A stretch of 64,000 nucleotides of DNA from Streptomyces caelestis. Lineage in GTDB: Bacteria > Actinomycetota > Actinomycetes > Streptomycetales > Streptomycetaceae. A program made the translations under genes and the position numbers. Location of the stretch: assembly GCF_014205255.1 (NCBI RefSeq), contig NZ_JACHNE010000001.1:4836001-4900000 (forward strand), written 5' to 3'. Positions 43,996-54,287 of the stretch are shown here, piece after piece. How positions within the stretch are numbered: the stretch's first letter is position 1; the number at the start of each line of letters is the position of its first letter. A model generated the notes under the pieces. That model was given only the letters and a program-made list of their open reading frames with translations. It did not search any database and had not been told where the DNA came from.

Positions 43996-44276
43996 GGGAC
44001 TCGGCAGGAGTGCCCGCCGGGTGGACGCCCCACGCGTCACTTCTCGCACCCCACGCCCCGTGCTCACGCTCCACGGGCCCTCGCGGAGGAAGCTCGTCAA
44101 TAAAATTCGAGTCGATTTGAACACCTCGTCCGAAACGGTCCGTGAGGGGCCGGACGTCCCCGATCCGCGGCTGCGTCGCCCCGGCGTTCACCTCCGGTTC
44201 GCCTGCCCGCCGCCCACGCGTGTCAGCCTCCGGTGGCTGGGGAGGCGCGGACGGGAGAAAAGGGGCGCGGCGAGCC

Positions 44277-44474
44277 ATGGAGAGCGAACCGGCGATCTTC
44301 GCGGGAGCGGTGTTCTCCCTGTTCGGAGGCGGCTTGCTGGCATGGACCGTGACACGCGTACGCCGGCACCAGCCGGTTGCCCAGGGCGTGAGCCCCGTCG
44401 CGTCGGCGGCCCTCGCGAGCGTGGTCGCGGTGCTCGCCCTGGCGGTCGGAACCTGGTGCTTCACCCGCCTCTGA
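44277..44474 (+). CDS. Small two-helix membrane protein
   Basis: The 65-residue protein MESEPAIFAGAVFSLFGGGL has two hydrophobic helices (about 7-25 and 44-62) with a basic loop (VRRHQPVAQG) between. No family is recognised. A purine-rich AAAGGGG lies 12 nt upstream. The region 43996-44276 shows nothing else. Confidence 0.7.
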   Translation: MESEPAIFAGAVFSLFGGGLLAWTVTRVRRHQPVAQGVSPVASAALASVVAVLALAVGTWCFTRL

Positions 44475-44721
44475 AGCCGGTGTCGGCGTTGCGCCTGTGG
44501 GTAACCGGTAGGTTGCGCTCCGCATAGGGCCGTGCTTGCTCCGGGCACTCCGGGCGGCAGGAATGGTGGTAGTCGGGTTACCGTTCGAGTGGCCGTTGCG
44601 GGCTTTTCCCGTTTGACACGAGGGCGGGATGTACCGTCACACTCCGCAGCGTCACCACGACCCGACCCCGGGAGACGAACCCTGGGGAGGCCCCCAGCGT
44701 CGACCGGAGAGAAGAGCGAAG

Positions 44722-47568
44722 TTGTCCCCGACCAGCGAGACCGCACAGGGCGGCCGCCGACTCGTCATCGTCGAGTCGCCTGCCAAGGCGAAGACGATCA
44801 AGGGCTACCTGGGCCCCGGCTACGTAGTCGAGGCGAGCGTCGGGCACATCCGCGACCTTCCCAACGGCGCCGCCGAGGTGCCCGAGAAGTACACCGGCGA
44901 GGTCCGTCGCCTCGGTGTCGACGTCGAACACGACTTCGAGCCGATCTATGTCGTCAACGCCGACAAGAAGGCGCAGGTCAAGAAGCTCAAGGACCTGCTG
45001 AAGGACTCCGACGAGCTCTTCCTCGCCACCGATGAGGACCGCGAGGGCGAGGCCATCGCCTGGCACCTCCAGGAGGTGCTCAAGCCCAAGGTCCCGGTCA
45101 AGCGGATGGTCTTCCACGAGATCACCAAGGCCGCGATCCAGGCCGCTGTCGCCAACCCGCGCGAGCTGAACCAGAAGCTGGTCGACGCCCAGGAGACCCG
45201 CCGCATCCTCGACCGCCTCTACGGCTACGAGGTCTCGCCGGTCCTGTGGAAGAAGGTCATGCCGCGGCTGTCCGCCGGCCGTGTCCAGTCGGTCGCCACA
45301 CGACTCGTCGTGGAGCGGGAACGCGAGCGCATCGCCTTTCGTTCGGCTGAGTACTGGGACCTGACGGGCACCTTCGCGACCGGCCGCGCGGGAGACCTGT
45401 CGGACCCGTCGTCGCTGGTCGCGCGCCTGCAGACCGTCGACGGCAGGCGGGTCGCGCAGGGCCGCGACTTCGACTCCCTGGGACAGCTGAAGAGCGCGAA
45501 CACCCTCCACCTCGACGAGGCGAACGCCCGCGCCCTGGCCGCCGCCCTGGAGAACACGAGCTTCGCGGTCCGGTCCGTCGAGTCCAAGCCGTACCGCCGC
45601 TCGCCGTACGCCCCGTTCCGTACGACGACGTTGCAGCAGGAGGCCAGCCGCAAGCTCGGCTTCGGTGCGAAGGCGACGATGCAGATCGCGCAGAAGCTGT
45701 ACGAGAACGGCTACATCACCTACATGCGTACGGACTCCACGACGCTGAGCGACACGGCCATCGCCGCCGCCCGCGCCCAGGTCACGCAGCTGTACGGCGC
45801 CGACTACCTGCCGCCGCAGCCGAGGACGTACGCCGGGAAGGTCAAGAACGCGCAGGAGGCCCACGAGGCGATCCGGCCCTCGGGTGATCGTTTCCGCACC
45901 CCTGCCGAGACCGGACTGACCGGCGACCAGTTCAAGCTGTACGAGCTGATCTGGAAGCGGACCGTCGCCTCCCAGATGAAGGACGCGACCGGCAACAGTG
46001 TCACGGTGAAGATCGGCGGCACGGCGGCCGACGGCCGGGACGTCGAGTTCAGCGCGTCCGGCAAGACGATCACGTTCCACGGCTTCCTCAAGGCATACGT
46101 CGAGGGCGCCGACGACCCGAACGCCGAGCTCGACGACCGCGAGCGCCGGCTGCCCCAGGTCACCCAGGGCGACGCCCTGAGCGCCGAGGAGATCACGGTC
46201 GACGGGCACGCCACGAAGCCCCCGGCCCGCTACACCGAGGCCTCCCTGGTCAAGGAGCTGGAAGAGCGCGAGATCGGCCGCCCGTCGACGTACGCGTCGA
46301 TCATCGGCACGATCCTGGACCGCGGCTACGTGTTCAAGAAGGGCACGGCCCTGGTGCCGTCCTTCCTGTCCTTCGCCGTGGTCAACCTCCTGGAGAAGCA
46401 CTTCGGGCGGCTCGTCGACTACGACTTCACCGCCAAGATGGAGGACGACCTCGACCGCATCGCCCGCGGTGAGGCACAGGCCGTGCCGTGGCTGAGGCGG
46501 TTCTACTTCGGCGAGGGCACGTCCAACGGCAGCGCGGCCGACGCCGGCAACGGCGACGGGGACCACCTCGGCGGCCTCAAGGAGCTGGTGACCGACCTGG
46601 GCGCGATCGACGCGCGCGAGGTGTCGTCGTTCCCGGTGGCCAACGGCATCGTGCTGCGGGTCGGCCGTTACGGGCCGTACATCGAGCGTGGCGAGAAGGA
46701 CACCGAGCAGCACCAGCGCGCCGACATCCCGGACGACCTGGCGCCGGACGAGCTGACCGTCGACCTCGCGGAGGAGCTGCTCGCCAAGCCGAGCGGTGAC
46801 TACGAGCTGGGTACCGACCCGGCCACCGGTCACACGGTCGTCGCCAAGGACGGCCGCTACGGCCCGTACGTGACGGAGATCCTCCCCGAGGGCACCCCGA
46901 AGACGGGCAAGAACGCGGTCAAGCCGCGCACGGCGTCCCTGTTCAAGTCGATGTCCCTGGACACGGTGACCCTCGACGACGCCCTGAAGCTGATGTCGCT
47001 GCCGCGTGTGGTCGGCACGGACGCCGAGGGCCAGGAGATCACCGCGCAGAACGGCCGCTACGGCCCGTACCTGAAGAAGGGCACGGACTCGCGTTCGCTC
47101 CAGTCCGAGGAGCAGCTCTTCACGATCACGCTGGAGGAGGCGCTGGCGATCTACGCCCAGCCGAAGCAGCGTGGCCGGGCGGCCGCCAAGCCGCCGCTGA
47201 AGGAGCTGGGCACCGACCCGGTCAGCGAGAAGCCCGTCGTCGTCAAGGACGGCCGCTTCGGGCCGTACGTCACCGACGGGGAGACCAACGCGACCCTGCG
47301 CTCCGGCGACAGCGTCGAGACGATCACCCCGGAGCGCGGCTTCGAGCTGCTCGCCGAGAAGCGCGCGAAGGCCCCGGCCAAGAAGACCGCGAAGAAGGCG
47401 GCCAAGAAGGCCCCGGCCAAGAAGGCTCCGGCGAAGAAGACCACGGCGGCCAAGAAGACCGTGGCGAAGAAGACCACGACCGCGAAGAAGGCGACGGCCA
47501 AGAAGACCACCACCGCGAAGAAGACGGCCGCCAAGACGGCGACCGCCTCGGAGCCGGCGGAGGACTGA
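44722..47568 (+). CDS. topA: DNA topoisomerase I with Lys-rich tail
   Basis: TopA relaxes negative supercoils. The 948-residue product from TTG 44722 (LSPTSETAQGGRRLVIVESP) follows GGAGAG and matches the known S. coelicolor start; a longer frame from ATG 44629 lacks homology. The Toprim domain has IVESPAKAKTI and ATDEDREGEAIAWHL; the active Tyr lies in YITYMRTDSTTLS. Unlike E. coli, zinc fingers are replaced by repeated RYGPY blocks (GRYGPYIERGE, GRYGPYVTEIL, GRYGPYLKKGT, GRFGPYVTDGE). A (K/A)KK tail of about 55 residues ends the protein, known to aid processivity. Confidence 0.96.
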   Translation: MSPTSETAQGGRRLVIVESPAKAKTIKGYLGPGYVVEASVGHIRDLPNGAAEVPEKYTGEVRRLGVDVEHDFEPIYVVNADKKAQVKKLKDLLKDSDELFLATDEDREGEAIAWHLQEVLKPKVPVKRMVFHEITKAAIQAAVANPRELNQKLVDAQETRRILDRLYGYEVSPVLWKKVMPRLSAGRVQSVATRLVVERERERIAFRSAEYWDLTGTFATGRAGDLSDPSSLVARLQTVDGRRVAQGRDFDSLGQLKSANTLHLDEANARALAAALENTSFAVRSVESKPYRRSPYAPFRTTTLQQEASRKLGFGAKATMQIAQKLYENGYITYMRTDSTTLSDTAIAAARAQVTQLYGADYLPPQPRTYAGKVKNAQEAHEAIRPSGDRFRTPAETGLTGDQFKLYELIWKRTVASQMKDATGNSVTVKIGGTAADGRDVEFSASGKTITFHGFLKAYVEGADDPNAELDDRERRLPQVTQGDALSAEEITVDGHATKPPARYTEASLVKELEEREIGRPSTYASIIGTILDRGYVFKKGTALVPSFLSFAVVNLLEKHFGRLVDYDFTAKMEDDLDRIARGEAQAVPWLRRFYFGEGTSNGSAADAGNGDGDHLGGLKELVTDLGAIDAREVSSFPVANGIVLRVGRYGPYIERGEKDTEQHQRADIPDDLAPDELTVDLAEELLAKPSGDYELGTDPATGHTVVAKDGRYGPYVTEILPEGTPKTGKNAVKPRTASLFKSMSLDTVTLDDALKLMSLPRVVGTDAEGQEITAQNGRYGPYLKKGTDSRSLQSEEQLFTITLEEALAIYAQPKQRGRAAAKPPLKELGTDPVSEKPVVVKDGRFGPYVTDGETNATLRSGDSVETITPERGFELLAEKRAKAPAKKTAKKAAKKAPAKKAPAKKTTAAKKTVAKKTTTAKKATAKKTTTAKKTAAKTATASEPAED

Positions 47569-47593
47569 GGCTGGTTCAGGGCCCGTCGGACCC

Positions 47594-47619
47594 GCCCGGA
47601 CCCCGCGCGAGGTCCGGGC
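47594..47619 (+). terminator. Terminator after topA
   Basis: A 9-bp perfect stem GCCCGGACC / GGTCCGGGC with an 8-nt loop lies 25 bp past the topA stop. Confidence 0.65.
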
Positions 47620-47777
47620 CAGGTCCGTTCGGGATCTGTTCGGTATCCGGACCGCCAAGGTCCGGATCTTCGCCGAGGGTTCGGAAAGCGAACGTCCCGG
47701 CAACACTTCGGTGTCGGGGCGTGCGCATGCCAGGCCGGGCATGCCAGGGTGTCGGTGGCTCCCGATAGGCTGAATGC

Positions 47778-50700
47778 ATGACGCGAGCCGAGCATCCAAC
47801 GGCCTCTCAGCCGGCCCCCGACGACGCCCTGGTCGCGGACTCCCGCGAGCGTGCCGTCCGCGCCCTGCTGCGCCGTCCGCAGTTGAGGCGGTTGTGGAGC
47901 GCACAGCTCGTGGGCGGCGTGGGCGACACCCTCGCCCTTCTCGTGCTGGTCGTCCTAGCTCTCCAAGCAGCCGTCGCCGAGGGCTCGTTCGGGGGCGGCT
48001 ATCGCGGCGTGGCGTTCGCAGTGGCGACCGTTTTCGGGGTGCGCATCCTGGCGACGCTCCTGTTCGGCGCCGTGCTCCTCGGCCCGCTCACCGCGCTCAC
48101 CTCCCAGGACGGTCCGCTGGATCGCCGCTGGACCATGGTGGGCGCGGACGGGCTGCGCGCGACGCTGCTCATCGTCGCCCCGCTGTGGATCGACTGGACG
48201 CCCGAGGACGCGCTGGCCATCCTCCTCGTCACGGCCTTCGTGACCGGAGTCGCCGAGCGGTTCTGGACGGTGTGCCGCGAGAGCGCGGCCCCCGCGCTGC
48301 TGCCGCCCCCGCCGCCGGAAGGCGCGACGGTCCGGCCGCTGCCCGACCACATGGACGCCCTGCGCCGCCTGTCGCTGCGCACCGGCTTCGCCTCGATCCC
48401 GCTCGCGGCCGTCGCGCTCGTCGTCGCGGCCCTGTTCAACAACCTGCTGGGCGCCGGCGTCGACTGGTTCGGCGAGCACCAGGCGGCCCTCGCCTCCTAC
48501 GTGGCGGCGGGGCTGTTCGCCGCGTCCCTGTCCGTGCTGACCTTCCTGGAGCTGCCCGGCACGCGCACCCCGCGCGCGCGGTCGCCGCTCGAGGGGCTGC
48601 GCCGCCCGAAGACCACCACCGGCGCCGACAAGGGCCGCACCGGCGTGATGCCGCTGCTGGTGCTGGCCTGCGCGGCCGTCGCCGCCGCGGTGTCCGCCGC
48701 CGTCGCCGTGGCCGTGCTGCACGCCAAGGACCTGGGCGGCGGCCCGGTGCTGTACGGGCTGTTCGTGGCCGCGCTGACCGGCGGTGTCGTCGTCGGCATC
48801 CGTACGGCGCCCTCGCTGCTGCCCGCCCTCTCGCGCCGCCGGCTGCTCGCGCTGGCCATCGCCTTCACCGGTGTCGCTCTGCTGGCCGCCGGACTCGTCC
48901 CGGACGTCACCAGCGTGCTGCTGATCCTCGCGCTGGCCGGCGTCGGCGCGGGCATGGCCGCCAACATCGGGCACATCCTGCTGGACCAGGAGACCGAGGA
49001 GTACCGGCGGTCCCGTACGACGGAGCACCTGCACGCGGTCGTCCGCGTGTGCGTGGCGCTCGGTGCGGTGATCGCCCCGCTGGTGGCGGCCGGGATCGGG
49101 CCGCACCGGCTGGAGAGCGGCAAGTTCGTCTTCGCGCACGGCGGTGCGGCCTTCATGCTGATGCTGGCCGGTGCCCTGCTGCTGCCGGTGGCCGCGCTGG
49201 TGCTGGCCAAGGTCGACGACCGCTCCGGGGTGCCGCTGCGCCAGGATCTGCGCGACGCCCTGCTCCGCGGTGATGACCCGGAGCAGGCGCCCGCCGCCTC
49301 CGGGTTCTTCATCGCCCTGGAGGGCGGCGACGGGGCCGGGAAGTCCACGCAGGCCGAGGCGCTCGCCGAGTGGATCCGCGGCAAGGGCCACGAGGTCGTG
49401 CTGACGCGCGAGCCGGGGGCGACGCCGGTGGGCAAGCGGCTGCGGTCGATCCTGCTGGACGTGTCGAGCGAGGGCCTGTCGCACCGCGCGGAGGCGTTGC
49501 TGTACGCGGCCGACCGGGCCGAGCACATCGACACCGTCGTACGGCCCGCCCTGGAGCGCGGCGCGGTCGTCATCTCCGACCGGTACATCGATTCCTCCGT
49601 GGCCTACCAGGGAGCGGGCCGCGACCTGTCGCCGACCGAGATCGCCCGGATCAACCGCTGGGCCACGAACGGGCTGGTGCCGCATCTGACCGTCCTGCTG
49701 GACGTCGCTCCGGAGACCGCGCGCGAGCGGTTCACCGAGGCGCCGGACCGGCTGGAGTCGGAGCCGGCCGAGTTCCACGCGCGCGTGCGGGCCGGTTTCC
49801 TGACCCTGGCCGCGGCCGACGCCGGGCGGTACCTGGTGGTGGACGCCGGCCAGGAGCCCGAGGCCGTCACGACCGTCATCCGGCACCGGCTCGACCAGGT
49901 GCTGCCGCTGTCCGAGGCCGAGATCAAGGCTCAGGAGGAGGCTCGGAAGAAGGCCGAGGAGGAGGCCCGTCGGAAGGCCGAGGAAGAGGCGGCGCGCAAG
50001 GCGGAGGAGGAGCGCCTGGAGCGTGAGCGCCAGGAGCAGCTCGCCCGGCTGCGCGCCGAGGAGGAGGAGCGCAAGCGGCGCGAGCTGGAAGAGGCACAGC
50101 GCCGCGAGGCCGAACGGCAGGCGGAGGAGGCCCGGCGACGGGCCGAGGAAGCGCGCAGAAAGGCCGAGGAGGAGCGGGCACGGCTCCTCGCGGAGGAGAA
50201 GGCCCGCGCCGAGGAGGAGGCCCGGCGCAAGGCCGAGGAGGAGCGCCGCCGCCAGCAGGCCGAGGAGGAGGCCCGGCTGCGTGCCGAGGCCGAGGCGCTT
50301 CGCGTGGAGAAGCAGCGCAAGGCCGAGGAGGCCCTGCTGCGGGCCGAGGAGGCGCGGCGTCTGGCGGAGGCGGCGGCCGCTGCCGCGGAGGCCGGGCCGA
50401 AGCGCACCGCCCCGCGGGGTGTCGCCGGTTCGACGGTCGCCCAGGACGCGGCGACGGTGCCCACGCCCGTGGTGAAGCCGGGCGGCGCGGCGGACGACAC
50501 GACCGTGCTGCGCCCGGTGCGGGACGAGGAGCAGGGCCCGGGCCGGACCTCCGGTGGGTCCGATGCCGACGTGACGGCCGAGCTGCCCATACCGCCGGTT
50601 CCGCCGGGTGCGGGGGAGGAGACGGAGGTACTGCCGCCGGTCCACCCCAGGTCCGCGTCCGGATCCGGGGACGAGACCGAGGTGCTGCCCCGGGTGCCCT

Positions 50701-51074
50701 CCGGGGCGGGCGACGAGACGGCGCCTCCGGTCCGGCCGGGGGACGCGGACGAGACGGCCGTGCTGCCTCCGGTCCGGCCGGGGGACGACGATGAGACGGC
50801 CGTGCTGCCGCCCGTACGCGGGGACGAACCGGCGGATCGGGTTCCGCCCGGGTACTTCCGCGAGGACGCCCCGGCCGCCCGGCCCGACGGTGAGGGCCGT
50901 ACGCGGGAGCTGCCCCAGGTCGACGCCGAGGGCCGGCCCCGTCGGCGGTCCGACTGGGCCGAGGAGACGCCGCTGGACGACCTGCCCTCGCTGGCGGACG
51001 AGCTGCTCGGACCGCACGAGGAGGAGCCGGACGACGGGCGGGGACGCCGGGGGAAGGGCGGCCGGGGCCGCTGA
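47778..51074 (+). CDS. tmk: MFS-like membrane domain fused to thymidylate kinase
   Basis: The 1098-residue protein has four parts. Residues about 30-480 form an MFS-type membrane domain of about 12 helices. Residues about 508-712 are thymidylate kinase (dTMP to dTDP) with P-loop ALEGGDGAGKST (513-524), DRYIDSSVAYQ and TREPGATPVGKRLR. Residues about 722-875 are a continuous charged coiled coil built on AEEE and RRKAEEE. The end is acidic with repeats of DETAVLPPVRPGD and TEVLPPV. This fusion is conserved in Streptomyces; the membrane tie of an essential kinase is unexplained. Confidence 0.94.
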   Translation: MTRAEHPTASQPAPDDALVADSRERAVRALLRRPQLRRLWSAQLVGGVGDTLALLVLVVLALQAAVAEGSFGGGYRGVAFAVATVFGVRILATLLFGAVLLGPLTALTSQDGPLDRRWTMVGADGLRATLLIVAPLWIDWTPEDALAILLVTAFVTGVAERFWTVCRESAAPALLPPPPPEGATVRPLPDHMDALRRLSLRTGFASIPLAAVALVVAALFNNLLGAGVDWFGEHQAALASYVAAGLFAASLSVLTFLELPGTRTPRARSPLEGLRRPKTTTGADKGRTGVMPLLVLACAAVAAAVSAAVAVAVLHAKDLGGGPVLYGLFVAALTGGVVVGIRTAPSLLPALSRRRLLALAIAFTGVALLAAGLVPDVTSVLLILALAGVGAGMAANIGHILLDQETEEYRRSRTTEHLHAVVRVCVALGAVIAPLVAAGIGPHRLESGKFVFAHGGAAFMLMLAGALLLPVAALVLAKVDDRSGVPLRQDLRDALLRGDDPEQAPAASGFFIALEGGDGAGKSTQAEALAEWIRGKGHEVVLTREPGATPVGKRLRSILLDVSSEGLSHRAEALLYAADRAEHIDTVVRPALERGAVVISDRYIDSSVAYQGAGRDLSPTEIARINRWATNGLVPHLTVLLDVAPETARERFTEAPDRLESEPAEFHARVRAGFLTLAAADAGRYLVVDAGQEPEAVTTVIRHRLDQVLPLSEAEIKAQEEARKKAEEEARRKAEEEAARKAEEERLERERQEQLARLRAEEEERKRRELEEAQRREAERQAEEARRRAEEARRKAEEERARLLAEEKARAEEEARRKAEEERRRQQAEEEARLRAEAEALRVEKQRKAEEALLRAEEARRLAEAAAAAAEAGPKRTAPRGVAGSTVAQDAATVPTPVVKPGGAADDTTVLRPVRDEEQGPGRTSGGSDADVTAELPIPPVPPGAGEETEVLPPVHPRSASGSGDETEVLPRVPSGAGDETAPPVRPGDADETAVLPPVRPGDDDETAVLPPVRGDEPADRVPPGYFREDAPAARPDGEGRTRELPQVDAEGRPRRRSDWAEETPLDDLPSLADELLGPHEEEPDDGRGRRGKGGRGR

Positions 51075-51097
51075 GGCCTTGGGCGGTCGGCAAGGGA

Positions 51098-51127
51098 GCC
51101 CGGGCCGGCGCAGGAGACGGCCCGGGC
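51098..51127 (+). terminator. Terminator after MFS-tmk
   Basis: A 9-bp perfect stem GCCCGGGCC / GGCCCGGGC with a 12-nt loop lies 24 bp past the stop. The next gene starts 94 bp later. Confidence 0.55.
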
Positions 51128-51220
51128 GGCCCGCGAGATCAGGTGGCGGCAGGCGTTGTCAGTGGTCACCCCCACAATGGATCTCGTACCGCGGAACGTG
51201 ACGGAAGGGCGGCGTGACCC

Positions 51221-52426
51221 ATGACCGTGTGGGACGACCTCGTCGGGCAGGAGAGGGTCAGCGAGCAGCTGGCCGCCGCCGCCCGGGACGCCGACGCCCT
51301 GGTCACCGCGGCCGCGGCCGACGCTCCCCCGCCCGAGGCATCGAAGATGACGCACGCGTGGCTGTTCACGGGCCCGCCCGGGGCCGGGCGGAACCAGGCG
51401 GCGCGGGCGTTCGCGGCGGCCCTGCAGTGCGTCAGCCCGGACCGGGCCCTCGGCGGCTCCCCGGGCTGCGGCTTCTGCGACGGATGTCACACCGCCCTGA
51501 TCGGCACGCACGCCGACGTCACCACCGTCGCCGCGGTCGGCACACAGATCCTCGCCGACGACATGCGCGACACGGTCCGCAAGTCGTTCACGTCACCGGC
51601 GAACGGCCGCTGGCAGGTCATCCTCGTCGAGGACGCCGAGCGGCTGAACGAGAAGTCGGCCAACGCCGTCCTCAAGGCCGTGGAGGAGCCCGCCCCCCGC
51701 ACGGTCTGGCTGCTGTGCGCCCCCTCCATCGAGGACGTCCTGCCGACGATCCGCTCCCGCTGCCGCCACCTGAACCTGAGCACGCCGTCGGTCGCCGCCA
51801 TCGCCGACATGCTCGTCCGCCGTGAGGGCATCGAGCCGGACGTCGCCGCCGCGGCGGCCCGCGCGACCCAGGGCCATGTCGACCGGGCCCGTCGCCTGGC
51901 CACCGACCCTGCCGCCCGGGAGCGCCGCGCGGCCGTGCTGAGGCTGCCGCTGCGGGTCGACGAGATCGGCAGTGCCCTCAAGGCCGCCCAGGAGCTCGTC
52001 GACGCGGCCACCGAGGACGCCAAGCAGCTCGCGGAGGAGACGGACGCCAAGGAGACCGAGGAGATGAAGGCCGCCCTCGGCGCCGCCCAGGGCGGCCGCA
52101 TGCCGCGCGGCACCGCGGGCGTGATGAAGGATCTGGAGGACAAGCAGAAGCGCCGCAGAACGCGCACGCAGCGTGACAGCCTCGACCTCGCCCTGACCGA
52201 CCTCACGGCCTTCTACCGCGACGTCCTCGCCCTCCAGCTCGGCTCTCGCGTGGCCATCGCCAACGCCGACGCCGAGGACGCCCTGGAGCGCCTCGCCCGC
52301 AGCAGCTCCCCGGAGTCCACGCTCCGCCGCATCGAGGCGGTCGCCGCCTGCCGCGACGCCCTCGACCGGAACGTGGCCCCGCTGCTCGCGGTGGAAGCCA
52401 TGACGATGGCGCTCAGAGCGGGCTGA
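51221..52426 (+). CDS. holB: DNA polymerase III subunit delta prime
   Basis: The 401-residue clamp-loader subunit has the AAA+ fold with Walker A reading GPPGAGRNQ, in which the Lys-Thr pair is replaced by Arg-Asn, so it probably does not hydrolyse ATP, as in other delta prime subunits. A zinc-binding block CVSP…GCGFCDGCH (about 69-90) and the SRC motif (TIRSRCRHL) are present. ATG 51221 follows GGAAGGG. The C-terminal domain carries charged helices (EDKQKRRRTRTQRDSLDLAL). Confidence 0.93.
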   Translation: MTVWDDLVGQERVSEQLAAAARDADALVTAAAADAPPPEASKMTHAWLFTGPPGAGRNQAARAFAAALQCVSPDRALGGSPGCGFCDGCHTALIGTHADVTTVAAVGTQILADDMRDTVRKSFTSPANGRWQVILVEDAERLNEKSANAVLKAVEEPAPRTVWLLCAPSIEDVLPTIRSRCRHLNLSTPSVAAIADMLVRREGIEPDVAAAAARATQGHVDRARRLATDPAARERRAAVLRLPLRVDEIGSALKAAQELVDAATEDAKQLAEETDAKETEEMKAALGAAQGGRMPRGTAGVMKDLEDKQKRRRTRTQRDSLDLALTDLTAFYRDVLALQLGSRVAIANADAEDALERLARSSSPESTLRRIEAVAACRDALDRNVAPLLAVEAMTMALRAG

Positions 52427-52545
52427 GCCGACAGGGTCCGCCCGGCACCGCACACGAGGTGGACGCGGAGTTGACGCTGTAACTCGTACGAGGCACGACA
52501 CGCACGCAGGGCATCCGTTCCGTCGCGCAGAGTTACGCTCGCTGG

Positions 52546-54180
52546 ATGGACACAAGGCGCACTCCCCGCTCCGCCGACCGCTCCGTCTCCCGTTCCGGCG
52601 GCCCGCACCGCCGGACCCGCGGCGCAGTCAGCACCGCGGCCGGCCTCCTCGCCACGGCCGCGCTGCTCGTCTCCGCCTGCTCCTCCGGGAGCTCGACGAC
52701 GTCCGCCACGGCTGCGGCGGACGAAGCGGCACTGGTCGCGCTGCCGCGGGCCACCCCCGCGGCACTCACGTCGTACTACGACCAGAAGCCGGCCTGGCGC
52801 GGCTGCGGCGTCCCCGGCTTCCAGTGCGCCACGATCAAGGCGCCGCTCGACTACGCCGAGCCGGCCGCCGGAGACGTCCGGCTCGCCGTCTCCCGCAAGA
52901 AGGCCACGGGCCCGGGGGAGCGGCTCGGCTCGCTGCTCGTGAACCCCGGCGGGCCGGGCGGCTCGGCGATCGGCTACGTCCAGGCGTACGCGGGCATCGG
53001 CTACCCGGCCGAGGTCCGGGCCCGCTACGACATGGTGGCGGTCGACCCGCGCGGTGTGGCCCGCAGCGAGCCCGTGGAGTGCCTGGACGGGCCGGAGATG
53101 GACAGGCACACGCAGACAGACACCACGCCCGACGACGCCGAGGAGACCGACGGGCTGGTCGAGGCGTACCGGACGTTCGCCGAGGGCTGCGGCGCGGACG
53201 CGCCCCGGCTGCTGCGCCATGTGTCCACGGTGGAGGCGGCCCGGGACATGGACATCGTGCGGGCGGTGCTCGGCGACGAGAAGCTGAACTACGTGGGTGC
53301 CTCCTACGGCACCTTCCTCGGCGCGACGTACGCCGGGCTCTTCCCGGACCGGACGGGCCGGCTGGTGCTGGACGGCGCGATGGACCCGTCGCTGTCCGCG
53401 CGGCGGCTGAACCTCGAACAGACGGCGGGCTTCGAGACGGCGTTCCGGTCGTTCGCGCGGGACTGCGTACGGCACGCGGACTGCCCGCTGGGCGGCGCGG
53501 GCACCTCGCCCGATCAGGTCGGCAAGAACCTGAAGGCGTTCTTCGAGAAGCTGGACGCACGGCCGGCCGCCACCGGCGACGCCGACGGCCGCCGCCTCAC
53601 CGAGTCGCTGGCCACCACCGGCGTGATCGCGGCCATGTACGACGAGGGCGCCTGGCAGCAGCTGCGCGAGGCGCTGACGTCGGCGATGAAGGAGAACGAC
53701 GGCTCCGGGCTGCTCGCCCTCTCCGACGGCTACTACGAGCGGGACGCCGACGGCGGCTACAGCAACCTGATGTTCGCCAACGCGGCCGTGAACTGCCTCG
53801 ACCTGCCACCCGCCTTCGACACCCCCGACGAGGCGCGCAGGGCGCTCCCCAAGTTCCAGAAGGCGTCCCCCGTCTTCGGCGAGGGCCTGGCGTGGGCCGC
53901 CCTGAACTGCGCGTACTGGCCGGTGCACGCCACGGGCGAGCCGCACCGCATCGAGGCCAAGGGCGCCGCCCCCATCGTCGTGGTCGGCACCACCCGCGAC
54001 CCCGCGACCCCCTACCGCTGGGCGCAGGCCCTGGCCGGCCAGCTCTCCTCGGCCCGCCTCCTCACCTACGAGGGCGACGGTCACACGGCGTACGGCCGCG
54101 GCAGCTCGTGCATCGACCGCACGATCAACGCGTACCTCCTCGGCGGCACCCCTCCCAAGGACGGGAAGCGCTGCTCCTAA
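52546..54180 (+). CDS. Secreted tripeptidyl aminopeptidase lipoprotein
   Basis: The 544-residue precursor carries a signal peptide with lipobox LVSAC (Cys45), so it is anchored as a lipoprotein. It is an alpha/beta-hydrolase (S33-like) peptidase: oxyanion VNPGGPGGSA, nucleophile elbow VGASYGTFLG (Ser), Asp in TTRDPATPY and His in DGHTAYGRG. It belongs to the S. coelicolor/S. lividans Slp/Tap family that trims N-terminal tripeptides. The C-terminal Cys pair (SSCIDRT, KRCS) may form a disulphide. Confidence 0.92.
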   Translation: MDTRRTPRSADRSVSRSGGPHRRTRGAVSTAAGLLATAALLVSACSSGSSTTSATAAADEAALVALPRATPAALTSYYDQKPAWRGCGVPGFQCATIKAPLDYAEPAAGDVRLAVSRKKATGPGERLGSLLVNPGGPGGSAIGYVQAYAGIGYPAEVRARYDMVAVDPRGVARSEPVECLDGPEMDRHTQTDTTPDDAEETDGLVEAYRTFAEGCGADAPRLLRHVSTVEAARDMDIVRAVLGDEKLNYVGASYGTFLGATYAGLFPDRTGRLVLDGAMDPSLSARRLNLEQTAGFETAFRSFARDCVRHADCPLGGAGTSPDQVGKNLKAFFEKLDARPAATGDADGRRLTESLATTGVIAAMYDEGAWQQLREALTSAMKENDGSGLLALSDGYYERDADGGYSNLMFANAAVNCLDLPPAFDTPDEARRALPKFQKASPVFGEGLAWAALNCAYWPVHATGEPHRIEAKGAAPIVVVGTTRDPATPYRWAQALAGQLSSARLLTYEGDGHTAYGRGSSCIDRTINAYLLGGTPPKDGKRCS

Positions 54181-54190
54181 CCGGGCGCCC

Positions 54191-54217
54191 AGCCCCGGAG
54201 CGCCTGCCTCCGGGGCT
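54191..54217 (+). terminator. Terminator after aminopeptidase gene
   Basis: A 10-bp perfect stem AGCCCCGGAG / CTCCGGGGCT with a 7-nt loop starts 11 bp after the stop. Confidence 0.75.
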
Positions 54218-54287
54218 GGTGCGGAGCACCCTCGGAAACTGTGTAGACTTACCGTCGTTGCTGATCGCACCATAGTGCGGACAGCGC

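Noticed and set aside
44578-47904. Long minus-strand open frame opposite topA
   Set aside because: Open only because of high GC3; the plus strand has full TopA motifs and known length.
47955-51017. Long minus-strand frame opposite the MFS-tmk gene
   Set aside because: It mirrors the coding strand and has repeated Gly/Arg/Leu without any recognised motif.
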